NCBI GenBank assembly: GCA_027083345.1
Contig: JALWOZ010000029.1
Span: 1-42,889 of the forward strand
From: Candidatus Kaiserbacteria bacterium
GTDB taxonomy: Bacteria > Patescibacteriota > Minisyncoccia > Phycocordibacterales > UBA2100
DNA: 42,889 bases
Reading direction: 5' to 3'
Shown here: positions 6,852 to 14,666 of the stretch, piece after piece
Numbering within the stretch: position 1 is the first letter of the stretch
Layout: the number at the start of each line of letters is the position of its first letter
Made by a program: the position numbers and the translations under genes
The notes under the pieces: model-generated
What the model was told of the DNA's origin: nothing
Databases searched by the model: none
Seen by the model: the letters and a program-made list of their open reading frames with translations, nothing else

Positions 6852-7970
6852 ATGAATATATTATTATTTTTGGCAGTGTTGGTGGTACTTATTATAGTGC
6901 ATGAGCTTGGGCACTTCTTAGCGGCTAAGATGTTTGGTATTAAGGTGGAGGAGTTTGGTGTGGGTTATCCACCACGAGCGTGGAGGTTTGGTAAGATTGG
7001 GGATACGGTATACACACTTAATTGGTTACCGTTTGGTGGTTTTGTCAAGATATTTGGAGAAGGTCTGGGAGAGGATGTGTCTAGTGCAGACAAAAAGAGA
7101 GCTTTAGTAACACAACCTAGATATAAGCAAGCCATAGTATTTTTGGCTGGAGTTACGTTTAACTTATTGTTTGCTTGGTTGCTTTTCTCTATTAGTTTTA
7201 TGATGGGCTACCCAGCATTGGTAGACGATTCTCAAAATAGTAATATTAGCTCTAATGCAGAATTAAAAATAAGTAATGTCTTACCTGGTTCTCCCGCTGA
7301 GACGTCCGGCATTAAGCCAGGAGATATAATAACGGCTATTGTGGCTGATAGTGATGATATTACATCCCCGTTACCCTCAGAGGTTAGTGAGTTTATTTCA
7401 AATCATGCTGGGGATAAGATTAACATTTTTTATAAAAGATGGAGTGGAGAAGGCAGGGTAGTTGGTAGTGTCGAGTTGGTACCAACACATGGAGTGCTCT
7501 CTAGTAAGCAAGGTACTCCTGCTATAGGGATAGGTATGGTTTTAGTCTCTAATGAGAAGAAGTCTATATTAGAATCCATAAGATTAGGAGCAGTAAAGAC
7601 TTATAGGGCCACTATAACAATAGCCGTTGGTACATTTGACTTTTTAAAGTCTGCAGTTACAGGTTCTGCAGATTGGAAGACGGTATCGGGACCCGTTGGT
7701 ATAGTCGGTTTGGTAGGTGATGCGTCTTCTTTAGGGTTTATGTATCTATTAAATTTTACTGCGATGATATCTGTAAATTTAGCTATAATAAATATGATAC
7801 CTATACCTGCTCTTGATGGAGGTAGAGTATTATTTGTACTTATAGAAAGTATTACTCGTCGCAGGATACATGGTGGAGTGGCTGGGGTACTCAATATAGT
7901 AGGTTTTGGAGCCATACTACTCTTGATGTTGATAATTACTTATAGTGATATTTTGAAAATAATATCTTAA
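6852..7970 (+). CDS. rseP: Site-2 intramembrane zinc protease (RseP/M50 family)
   Basis: 372 aa. Membrane metalloprotease that cleaves substrates inside the bilayer, for example anti-sigma factors or signal-peptide remnants. The zinc motif HELGH is at 17-21 in the first transmembrane helix. A single PDZ domain lies at about 130-215, and the second catalytic motif NMIPIPALDGG near 313-323. The final transmembrane helix is C-terminal. It sits between frr and ftsQ, 3 bp from the latter, so they are probably one operon. No sigma/anti-sigma pair is nearby, so the substrate is unknown. Confidence 0.94.
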   Translation: MNILLFLAVLVVLIIVHELGHFLAAKMFGIKVEEFGVGYPPRAWRFGKIGDTVYTLNWLPFGGFVKIFGEGLGEDVSSADKKRALVTQPRYKQAIVFLAGVTFNLLFAWLLFSISFMMGYPALVDDSQNSNISSNAELKISNVLPGSPAETSGIKPGDIITAIVADSDDITSPLPSEVSEFISNHAGDKINIFYKRWSGEGRVVGSVELVPTHGVLSSKQGTPAIGIGMVLVSNEKKSILESIRLGAVKTYRATITIAVGTFDFLKSAVTGSADWKTVSGPVGIVGLVGDASSLGFMYLLNFTAMISVNLAIINMIPIPALDGGRVLFVLIESITRRRIHGGVAGVLNIVGFGAILLLMLIITYSDILKIIS

Positions 7971-7973
7971 ATT

Positions 7974-8765
7974 ATGTCTACTAGTCGTAGGTCTACAAAG
8001 AAAATACGTTTGGCTCAAAGACGACGTAAATTATATTTTATATATTTTATAGCTTTTAGTTCTGTCCTCGTGTTGGCTTATGTGGGTATAGGATTCTTGC
8101 TTATGCGAGGAGACCTGTCTATAAAGCATATAAATATTACAGGCAATAATATAGTTAGTGAACGTCAATTAACGGCTTCTGTTATGTATGATTTAGCCAG
8201 AGTTAAATGGTTGTTAATGTCAGAGGATACTATTTTTACTTATGATAAAAATTATATACAGCAAGATTTACTCAATAAATATCCTGATATTGAGAGAGTA
8301 GAGATGAGCACTTCTGGAGTGGATACGTTAAATATAAATATAAAAGAGAGAGATGTTGTGGCTCAATGGTGTGGAAATGTTTGTTACTTATTAGATAAGA
8401 ATGGGTCATTTTTTAGAAAAGAAGAGCAGCCTTTGAGTGGGTATATTATATATAAAGGAGAGTTGAGAGAAGTAGGATATAAACAAACTTTATTAAAAGA
8501 GGGTTTTGCAGATCTTCATTCATTTGTTCTTTCTTTAAATAGTTTAGGCACTAAAGTTAAGGAGGTCCATATATATGAAGATGATGTAGAGATATTCTTA
8601 GATAACCTGCCTATAATCAAGGTCAATGTTGTAGACGATTTTAAGAAAATATTATCTTATATTAAATTAACTTTAAAATCGGATGATTTTAAGAAAGTGT
8701 TTAATAGTGAAGGCGGTGTGGAGTATATAGATTTAAGATTTGGTAATAAGATATATTATAAATAG
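7974..8765 (+). CDS. ftsQ: FtsQ/DivIB-like division protein with POTRA domain
   Basis: 263 aa. Basic cytoplasmic N-terminus (1-20), one transmembrane helix (about 22-46), then a POTRA domain beginning at IKHINITGNNIVSERQL. The C-terminal YIDLRFGNKIYYK closely resembles the FtsQ C-terminal strand. An extracytoplasmic WCGNVC pair could form a disulfide or bind metal. FtsQ joins FtsL/FtsB in the divisome, which regulates FtsI. It is separated from the mraZ-ftsI cluster and instead follows rseP by 3 bp. Confidence 0.85.
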   Translation: MSTSRRSTKKIRLAQRRRKLYFIYFIAFSSVLVLAYVGIGFLLMRGDLSIKHINITGNNIVSERQLTASVMYDLARVKWLLMSEDTIFTYDKNYIQQDLLNKYPDIERVEMSTSGVDTLNINIKERDVVAQWCGNVCYLLDKNGSFFRKEEQPLSGYIIYKGELREVGYKQTLLKEGFADLHSFVLSLNSLGTKVKEVHIYEDDVEIFLDNLPIIKVNVVDDFKKILSYIKLTLKSDDFKKVFNSEGGVEYIDLRFGNKIYYK

Positions 8766-8781
8766 CATTGCGTAGTTTTTT

Positions 8782-8790
8782 TGATATACT
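8782..8790 (+). promoter_or_regulatory. Extended -10 of pheS (leaderless)
   Basis: TGA followed by TATACT ends 8 nt before the pheS ATG, so the transcript would start 1-2 nt before it. Confidence 0.6.
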
Positions 8791-8798
8791 TTTAGTCT

Positions 8799-9569
8799 AT
8801 GACTGATACAAAAGAGATACGACAAGTAGCAATACATCCCATAATCAGTGCAGTGCGGGAGATTGTACAAATCTTTGACAAGCTCGGCTTCTCTGTCGCT
8901 GATGGGCCAGAGATAGAGACAGACTACTATAACTTTGAGGCTCTCAACTTCCCACCAGATCACCCTGCGCGAGATATGCAAGACACCTTTTGGCTGCCTG
9001 ATGGCAGAGTATTGCGCACACAGACCTCCGATGTGCAAATACACTTTATGGAGGAGCATGAGCCGCCAATACGCATCATTGCACCCGGCAAGGTATACAG
9101 GAGCGAGGCTACAGATATGAAGCATGAGGCACAATTCTACCAATTTGAGGGCTTAGTGATAGATGAGAAGGGTAAGATTAATCTTGGGCACCTCAAGGGT
9201 ATTGTTGAGCACTTCTTTAAAGAGTTTTTTGGAGATAATACCGAAGTTAGGATGAGGCCGGGCTTTTTCCCCTTTGTGGAGCCGGCACTTGAGTTTGATG
9301 TGCGCTTGGTGGGTGAGGGGGTGCCAGAGAAGCTCCAAGGCAAGTGGATAGAGGTTATGGGCTCAGGTATGGTGCATAGGAATGTGCTGAGTAATGCCGG
9401 TCTAAATCCAGAGAAGTATCAAGGGTTCGCCTTTGGTACCGGCATTGAGAGGTTGGCAATGATGCGCTGGATGATAGACGACATACGCAACTTCCACCAT
9501 GGTGATATGCGCTTTGTACATAAGTTTATAGCTGAACTTGAGGAGACAGATAAGATTAAAGATAAATAA
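8799..9569 (+). CDS. pheS: Phenylalanyl-tRNA synthetase alpha subunit, N-terminally short
   Basis: 256 aa. Catalytic subunit charging tRNA-Phe with phenylalanine. Class II motif 2 ([20 protein letters not shown]) and motif 3 ([14 protein letters not shown]) are intact. Typical bacterial PheS is about 330-350 aa; the missing part is the N-terminal coiled coil that contacts tRNA-Phe, since the protein opens almost directly at the catalytic domain ([10 protein letters not shown]). The start is fixed by a leaderless extended -10, so the shortness is unlikely to be a misplaced start. pheT follows after 2 bp. Confidence 0.96.
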   Translation: MTDTKEIRQVAIHPIISAVREIVQIFDKLGFSVADGPEIETDYYNFEALNFPPDHPARDMQDTFWLPDGRVLRTQTSDVQIHFMEEHEPPIRIIAPGKVYRSEATDMKHEAQFYQFEGLVIDEKGKINLGHLKGIVEHFFKEFFGDNTEVRMRPGFFPFVEPALEFDVRLVGEGVPEKLQGKWIEVMGSGMVHRNVLSNAGLNPEKYQGFAFGTGIERLAMMRWMIDDIRNFHHGDMRFVHKFIAELEETDKIKDK

Positions 9570-9571
9570 TT

Positions 9572-11506
9572 ATGAAGGTTAGTTACAATTGGTTACAAGA
9601 TTACTTTGCAGAGCCACTGCCTAGTGCCTCTGAGCTTGAGCAGGTCTTTATGCTACATGCTCTTGAGGTAGACGGTATTGAAGAGGTTGGTGGTGATACT
9701 GTGATAGACCTTGATGTATTGCCTAATAGAGCACACGACTGCCTTGGGCATAGGGGCGTGGCTAAAGAGCTCTCAGTACTATTAGATAAAAAGATGAAGA
9801 AGGATGAACTTGGAGGTCGAACCTCCAAGTTGGAAGCACTTAGTGGTCGGAGTACTAAGTTGAGTGTGGAGGTGCAAGATAAAGAGTGGTGCCCAAGGTA
9901 TACAGGAGCATTTATAAAAGGAGTTAAGGTTGGTGAGTCGCCAAAGTGGCTTAAGGAGAGGCTTGAGACTATAGGTCAAAAGAGTATAAACAATGTTGTG
10001 GATATAACCAATTATGTGATGTTTGGCATCGGACAGCCTACGCACATATTTGACGCCGATAAACTTACGGATAATAATGGTATTAGGATAGGAGTACGCA
10101 AGGCCAAAAGTGGAGAGGAGATAACCGTACTTGGTGGTGATAAGTATGAGCTTGATGATTCTGTGGCTGTTATTACTGACGCTAATAGCGATGCTCCAGT
10201 AGCCATTGCCGGTATAAAGGGTGGTGAGTTGGCGGAGGTCAGTGAAGAGACTGTTAACATAGTGGTTGAGTCTGCTAAGTTCCACCCCATCAAGACTCGC
10301 CGTGCAAGCGCTAAGATTAAGCTCCGCACAGATGCCGTGCAGAGATTTGAGAATGAGATACCTATAGAGTTGCCCCCGTATGGTGCAGTAGAGGTTGCTA
10401 AGCTGATACAAGAGGTTGCCGGTGGTGAGGTAGAGGGCTTCATAGACTCATGGCAAGGTGAGTCGCAGGAGCATAAGGTGAGTATAACTATTGAGGGGCT
10501 AAACAGCTTCTTAGGCTCTAGTGTTACAATGGAGCAGGCAGTAAAGATAATCAATAGATTTGGTTGGGAGCATGAGGTGAACGGAGAGACGCTTACGGTG
10601 ATACCCTCATTTGAGAGGCTTGATGTACGAATAGCTGAGGACTTATATGAGGAGATAGGCAGAGTGTACGGCTTTGAGAATATTAAAGGTGAGATGTTGC
10701 CGAGCCCGGCTCCTGAGAAATTTATTAATAAAGAGTGGGCATATAGCGAGCTTGTGCGCAAGATTATGCTTGAGGAGGGTGTAACAGAGACGATGACATA
10801 TACTCTCACAGACTTCGGAGACATAAAGCTTGCAAGTATATTAAGCTCAGACAAAGATCATATACGTAGTAATCTAAGGAGTGGAGTGACTGACGCACTA
10901 GAGAGAGCGGTAAAGAATGCACCACTACTCGGCGAGTATAATATGATTAAGATCTTTGAGATTGGTAGAGTCTTCCCTAACAGAGGAGAGCATACGAGTG
11001 TGGCTATAGGGGTGAGAGCTCTTGCAAAGAAGAAGGCAGAGCAAAAAGAGCAAGAGGCCTTAGAGGCTGTGTGCCAGGCACTAGAGCAAGAGCTTGGCAC
11101 TAAGCTAGCTGGGGTTAGCACAGAGAATGGAGTACTGGAATTTAACCTATCAGAGACTATGGCGAGCTTGCCAACACCTAGTGAGTACCCTAACTTGCCA
11201 CTTATAGGTAAGGGTGTGCGATATACGCCTAGTTCCGCGTATCCGTTTATTGTAAGAGACATTGCCATATGGGTACCTGAGGGTGCTCAAGAGACTGAGA
11301 TTATAGATGTTATTTATAAACATGGTAGTGAGCTTGTGCAGAGGGTAGACAAGTTTGATGAGTTTAAGAAGGGTGGTAGGGTATCATTGGCATATCACAT
11401 AGTCTTCCAATCTCAAGATAAGACCCTTACAGATGATGAAGTGGGAGAGATAATGCAAAAGGTTGAGGAGGAGCTAAACAACAAAAAGGAGTTTGAAGTG
11501 CGGTAA
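9572..11506 (+). CDS. pheT: Phenylalanyl-tRNA synthetase beta subunit lacking the EMAP-type domain
   Basis: 644 aa against about 800 in E. coli. The N-terminal B1 segment runs straight into DLDVLPNRAHDCLGHRGVAKE, so the EMAP/OB-fold tRNA-binding domain that normally interrupts it (about 110 residues) is absent. The B3/B4 editing region (near CPRYTGAFIKGV), B5 and the C-terminal ferredoxin-like anticodon-binding domain (from about 555) are present. With the short PheS this is a pared-down enzyme. Residues about 80-97 are encoded by two tandem DNA palindromes (9807-9860). A strong terminator follows the stop. Confidence 0.95.
   Translation: MKVSYNWLQDYFAEPLPSASELEQVFMLHALEVDGIEEVGGDTVIDLDVLPNRAHDCLGHRGVAKELSVLLDKKMKKDELGGRTSKLEALSGRSTKLSVEVQDKEWCPRYTGAFIKGVKVGESPKWLKERLETIGQKSINNVVDITNYVMFGIGQPTHIFDADKLTDNNGIRIGVRKAKSGEEITVLGGDKYELDDSVAVITDANSDAPVAIAGIKGGELAEVSEETVNIVVESAKFHPIKTRRASAKIKLRTDAVQRFENEIPIELPPYGAVEVAKLIQEVAGGEVEGFIDSWQGESQEHKVSITIEGLNSFLGSSVTMEQAVKIINRFGWEHEVNGETLTVIPSFERLDVRIAEDLYEEIGRVYGFENIKGEMLPSPAPEKFINKEWAYSELVRKIMLEEGVTETMTYTLTDFGDIKLASILSSDKDHIRSNLRSGVTDALERAVKNAPLLGEYNMIKIFEIGRVFPNRGEHTSVAIGVRALAKKKAEQKEQEALEAVCQALEQELGTKLAGVSTENGVLEFNLSETMASLPTPSEYPNLPLIGKGVRYTPSSAYPFIVRDIAIWVPEGAQETEIIDVIYKHGSELVQRVDKFDEFKKGGRVSLAYHIVFQSQDKTLTDDEVGEIMQKVEEELNNKKEFEVR
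9807..9860 (+). repeat. Tandem palindromic units inside pheT
   Basis: Unit 1 pairs 9807-9817 with 9821-9831 (11 perfect pairs, 3-nt loop). Unit 2, 30 bp on, pairs 9838-9844 with 9854-9860 (7 pairs, 9-nt loop). The two units share an ACTT...GGTCG...AAGTTG frame, and the arm differences are compensated so both stems still pair. They encode LGGRTSKLEALSGRSTKLSV in the variable linker before the CPRY motif. Confidence 0.7.
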
Positions 11507-11518
11507 TATATATAAAAT

Positions 11519-11551
11519 AAAGGCTCGCATTTTGTAATTTACGAGCCTTTT
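11519..11551 (+). terminator. pheT terminator
   Basis: Nine-base arms at 11519-11527 and 11542-11550 (AAAGGCTCG/CGAGCCTTT) end in a T run, 12 bp after the pheT stop. Confidence 0.8.
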
Positions 11552-11679
11552 AGATTTGGTGGGGTACAGCTGAGATGGCAGCTGAACCTAATCCCTATTA
11601 GATAGGGATTTTTTGTGGTTTTTAATAAAATTTAAACCACTCAGTGTCGGACCCCCAATCTCGACACGAGGAGAATTAT
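11551..11679 (+). other. Hairpin-rich non-coding region between pheT and nrdJ
   Basis: Three hairpins besides the terminators: 563-565/586-588 plus 567-571/580-584, 615-621/634-640, and 644-649/662-667 (all +11000). It ends in a Shine-Dalgarno-like GAGGAG (11668-11673) before a 28-codon ORF. The TPP-like words CTGAGA and GAACCT occur, but the rest of the TPP consensus does not. No cobalamin-riboswitch core was found although the downstream gene is a B12 enzyme. It could be a small RNA or the leader of the short ORF. Confidence 0.4.
11590..11614 (+). terminator. Second intrinsic terminator downstream of pheT
   Basis: AATCCCTAT (11590-11598) pairs with ATAGGGATT (11602-11610) over 9 perfect pairs around a 3-nt loop, then TTTT. 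It lies about 60 bp after the pheT terminator, so it may end a separate short transcript or act as a back-up. Confidence 0.75.
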
Positions 11680-11766
11680 ATGTATCCGATAGAACATGTC
11701 AAGAATATTTATTGTATATCTTTACAACCGTCAAAATCTGATTGGTGGTTTATTGTCCACAGTTAA
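11680..11766 (+). CDS. Possible 28-aa small ORF upstream of nrdJ
   Basis: Begins MYPIEHVKNIYCIS and ends in a Trp-Trp-containing tail, with TAA at 11764-11766. GAGGAG lies 6 nt before the ATG, one of only two convincing Shine-Dalgarno sequences in the window. There is no similarity I recognise. It could be a leader peptide, a small protein, or chance. The probable nrdJ -10 box starts 17 bp after its stop, so direct translational attenuation of nrdJ is not obvious. Confidence 0.35.
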   Translation: MYPIEHVKNIYCISLQPSKSDWWFIVHS

Positions 11767-11783
11767 AGTCTAGAACTTGGGTG

Positions 11784-11789
11784 TATACT
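11784..11789 (+). promoter_or_regulatory. Possible -10 box of nrdJ
   Basis: TATACT, with TG three bases upstream. The start would be near 11796, giving a leader of about 35 nt. No convincing NrdR-box pair was recognised nearby. Confidence 0.4.
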
Positions 11790-11830
11790 GTGTATTAAGA
11801 TATTAAAAATCATTAAATAATTAAGTGCGT

Positions 11831-14179
11831 ATGACAAAAGAAGCTTTAAGTAAGAAAGTGGCGTCTAAGCGACCCACTAAGAAGAGTACCGCTCAGTATT
11901 CAAAATTTATAAAACAAGTTAAAAAGCGTAATGGTGCTCTTGTACCGTTTGATTTTGAGAAGGCCGTAACGGCAATACATAAAGCTATGGTAGCCACAGG
12001 AGAGGGTAGTTTAGAAGAGGCTACTATGGTGGCACATCAAGTGTCGGGAGACCTAGTTAGGATAGCACGCAAACATAAAGATTTTTTACCAACTGTAGAA
12101 GGTATACAAGATGAGATAGAGAAGCAACTTATACTCTCAGACTATGTAGCTACTGCTAAGGCGTATATTTTATATAGAGCAGAGAGAGCCAAACAAAGAG
12201 AGATGGATAAGGTAGAAGTGCCGGAGAGAGTTAAGAAATTAGTTAAAGAGAGTGAGAAGTATTTTAAAGGTAACAAGTTTGGTGAGTTTGTATTTATGCG
12301 TACATATGCTCGTTGGATTCCTAGTGAGGGTAGGAGGGAGACTTGGATAGAGACTATAGATAGATATATGAGCTTTATGAGGGAGAATTTAGGTAAAAAG
12401 CTTACAGAAAGGGAGTATACTGAAGTACGTGAGGCCATGCTTAATCAAGAGGTTATGCCATCTATGCGCTTATTACAATTTGCAGGAGATGCTGCAAGGC
12501 GATGCAATGTTGTAGCTTATAATTGCTCATATTTGGCTCCTACTAAAATTAAAGATTTTGCTGAGGCTATGTACCTCTCTATGAGTGGTACTGGAGTTGG
12601 ATTCTCTGTGGAGAGTGAGACGGTACAAAAACTACCTCAAATAAAACGTCAAACAGGAGTACATAAAGGAGTGCATGTGGTAGGAGACTCTAAAGAAGGT
12701 TGGTGTGATGCCTTAACTCTTGGTTTAAAGACTTGGTATGCCGGTGAAGATATTGACTTTGATTACTCACAATTGCGCCCAGCAGGAGCAAGACTCAAGA
12801 CAATGGGAGGTAAGAGTTCTGGTCCAGACCCTCTTAGGCAGTTATTGGTTTTTGCTAGGGAGAAAGTGTTAGCAAAGCAAGGGAAGCGATTAAGTAATAT
12901 AGATGTGCACGACATAATGTGTAAGATTGCTGAGGTTGTGGTTGCTGGAGGAGTGCGTAGGAGTGCCATGATTAGCCTTTCAGATTTAGATGATAGAGAA
13001 ATGCGTGAGGCAAAGTCAGGACAATTTTATTTACAACATCCGCAGAGGTCTATGGCCAATAATTCTGCTATATATATGGAGAGACCTTCTGCTGCTGAGT
13101 TTATGAATGAGTGGGTTGCACTTATGCGTAGTGGCTCTGGTGAGCGTGGGATATTTAACAGGGGTTCACAAAAGACCCAAATGCCAAAGCGTAGAGTGGA
13201 TTATTTACATGAAAAGCTAAATAGTACCAATGGAGATTTGGGGCCGTTAGGCACTAATCCTTGTGGGGAAATAATATTGCAATCTAAGCAGTTTTGTAAC
13301 TTAACGGAGGTAATAGCTCGTAGAAATGATGATGAAGCATCTTTATTACGTAAAGTTCGTATAGCTACAATATTAGGTACATATCAATCTTCTCTTACTA
13401 ATTTTGGGTACATATCTAAAGAATGGAAGCAAAATGTTGAAGATGAGAGATTGCTTGGAGTGAGTATTACGGGTCAGTGGGACTCCCCAGCAGTGCGTAA
13501 TGATAAGGTATTACAGAAGATGAAGCTCGAAGCCATAAAGATAAATAAGAAGTACGCTACTAAGATTGGTATAAATCCATCTACTGCCATAACCGCAGTA
13601 AAGCCCAGTGGGACAACGTCAAAGACTCTAGATGCTTCTAGTGGTATGCATACTAGGTTTGCTCCTTATTATGTGCAACGAATACGCATTTCGGCTACAG
13701 ACTCTCTGTTTAAAATGCTTAAAGATCAAGGGGTGCCATATCATCCTGAGGTGGGGCAGAGCATGGAGAATGCTACTACTTATGTGTTAGAGTTTGGTAT
13801 TAAGTCTCCAAAGGGGGCTAAGGTTACTGCAGATATGACTGCTTTAGAGCAATTAGAACATTGGAAATTAGTGAAAGAGAATTATACTGAACATAATCCC
13901 TCTATAACCATTTCAGTAGGAGAAGACGAATGGATAGCTGTAGCAAATTGGTTGTACGAGCATTGGGATATAGTAGGTGGACTCTCATTTTTACCTAGAT
14001 CTGAGCATGTGTATCAATTGGCTCCCATGGAGGAGATAACTAAAGAGAAATATGAGGAATTAATTAAAAATACAAATAATATTGACTTTTCTAAACTGCC
14101 TCTTTATGAGCTTAGAGATGAGACAGATGTAAAGAAGGAGTTGGCTTGTGCGGGGGGTGTTTGCGAGGTAGAGATATAA
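11831..14179 (+). CDS. nrdJ: Adenosylcobalamin-dependent (class II) ribonucleoside-triphosphate reductase, monomeric type, with ATP-cone
   Basis: 782 aa. Makes deoxynucleotides using a thiyl radical generated from coenzyme B12. An N-terminal ATP-cone (about 30-120) suggests allosteric control by ATP/dATP. The block NPCGEIILQSKQFCN has the Cys-Gly-Glu and second Cys at the spacing of Cys408, Glu410 and Cys419 in the Lactobacillus enzyme. YNCSYLAP supplies the first disulfide Cys, and the C-terminal CAGGVC is the re-reducing pair. PSGTTS is present. GTG at 11825 is also in frame; ATG 11831 is chosen as the better codon. No cobalamin synthesis or uptake gene is in the window. Confidence 0.92.
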   Translation: MTKEALSKKVASKRPTKKSTAQYSKFIKQVKKRNGALVPFDFEKAVTAIHKAMVATGEGSLEEATMVAHQVSGDLVRIARKHKDFLPTVEGIQDEIEKQLILSDYVATAKAYILYRAERAKQREMDKVEVPERVKKLVKESEKYFKGNKFGEFVFMRTYARWIPSEGRRETWIETIDRYMSFMRENLGKKLTEREYTEVREAMLNQEVMPSMRLLQFAGDAARRCNVVAYNCSYLAPTKIKDFAEAMYLSMSGTGVGFSVESETVQKLPQIKRQTGVHKGVHVVGDSKEGWCDALTLGLKTWYAGEDIDFDYSQLRPAGARLKTMGGKSSGPDPLRQLLVFAREKVLAKQGKRLSNIDVHDIMCKIAEVVVAGGVRRSAMISLSDLDDREMREAKSGQFYLQHPQRSMANNSAIYMERPSAAEFMNEWVALMRSGSGERGIFNRGSQKTQMPKRRVDYLHEKLNSTNGDLGPLGTNPCGEIILQSKQFCNLTEVIARRNDDEASLLRKVRIATILGTYQSSLTNFGYISKEWKQNVEDERLLGVSITGQWDSPAVRNDKVLQKMKLEAIKINKKYATKIGINPSTAITAVKPSGTTSKTLDASSGMHTRFAPYYVQRIRISATDSLFKMLKDQGVPYHPEVGQSMENATTYVLEFGIKSPKGAKVTADMTALEQLEHWKLVKENYTEHNPSITISVGEDEWIAVANWLYEHWDIVGGLSFLPRSEHVYQLAPMEEITKEKYEELIKNTNNIDFSKLPLYELRDETDVKKELACAGGVCEVEI

Positions 14180-14208
14180 AGTGTAGTATTATTTATAAGT
14201 TATTGAAT

Positions 14209-14214
14209 TAATAT
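14209..14214 (+). promoter_or_regulatory. -10 box of rplI (leaderless)
   Basis: TAATAT ends 7 nt before the rplI ATG. No TG extension and no Shine-Dalgarno. Confidence 0.45.
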
Positions 14215-14221
14215 AAGACAT

Positions 14222-14662
14222 ATGAAAGTTATATTACTTAAAGACATTGCTAAGATAGGTAAGAAGTTTGATATTAAAGAATTTCCTAATGGCTACGCCT
14301 CACACTTGATTCGTAGTGGAGTTGCCGAGCTTGCTACAGATAAAAAGGTAGAAAACATAAAAAAGAGGAGAGAAGCAGGAGATGCTATGCAAGCAAATCA
14401 AAAAAGTGAATTAGAGTCTGCTATATCAAAAGTTGCAAATGAAGGTATAAATATTACAGCAAAAGCGAATAACAAAGGTAGTCTTTTTGAGGGTATTACA
14501 ACAGTCAAGTTACAAGAGGCCATTGCTGATTCTATAGTAGAGTTGCCTATCAGTGCAATTGTTTTACCAGAACCTATTAAAGAGGTGGGTGAGCATGAAA
14601 TAGAGTTGCGAAATGGTGATAAAGTTACCAATGTTAAGTTGACTATCTCTCCAATAAAATAG
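14222..14662 (+). CDS. rplI: 50S ribosomal protein L9
   Basis: 146 aa. Binds 23S rRNA at the base of the L1 stalk and spans outward along the ribosome. The N-terminal domain MKVILLKDIAKIGKKFDIKE and the GYASHLIRSGVAEL segment are typical, followed by the long connecting helix (about 40-75) and a C-terminal domain ending KVTNVKLTIS. L9 is reported missing from some CPR lineages, so its presence helps place the organism. murB starts 4 bp after its stop, so L9 and wall synthesis probably share a transcript. Confidence 0.95.
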   Translation: MKVILLKDIAKIGKKFDIKEFPNGYASHLIRSGVAELATDKKVENIKKRREAGDAMQANQKSELESAISKVANEGINITAKANNKGSLFEGITTVKLQEAIADSIVELPISAIVLPEPIKEVGEHEIELRNGDKVTNVKLTISPIK

Positions 14663-14666
14663 CCAA

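Noticed and set aside
11561-11612. TPP riboswitch upstream of nrdJ (CTGAGA and GAACCT words)
   Set aside because: The two words occur in a simple hairpin followed by a terminator; the conserved GGAUAAUGCC...GCGUAGGGA part is missing and the spacing is too short.
11507-11830. Cobalamin riboswitch for the B12-dependent reductase
   Set aside because: No B12-box-like core or the required long multi-stem layout was found.
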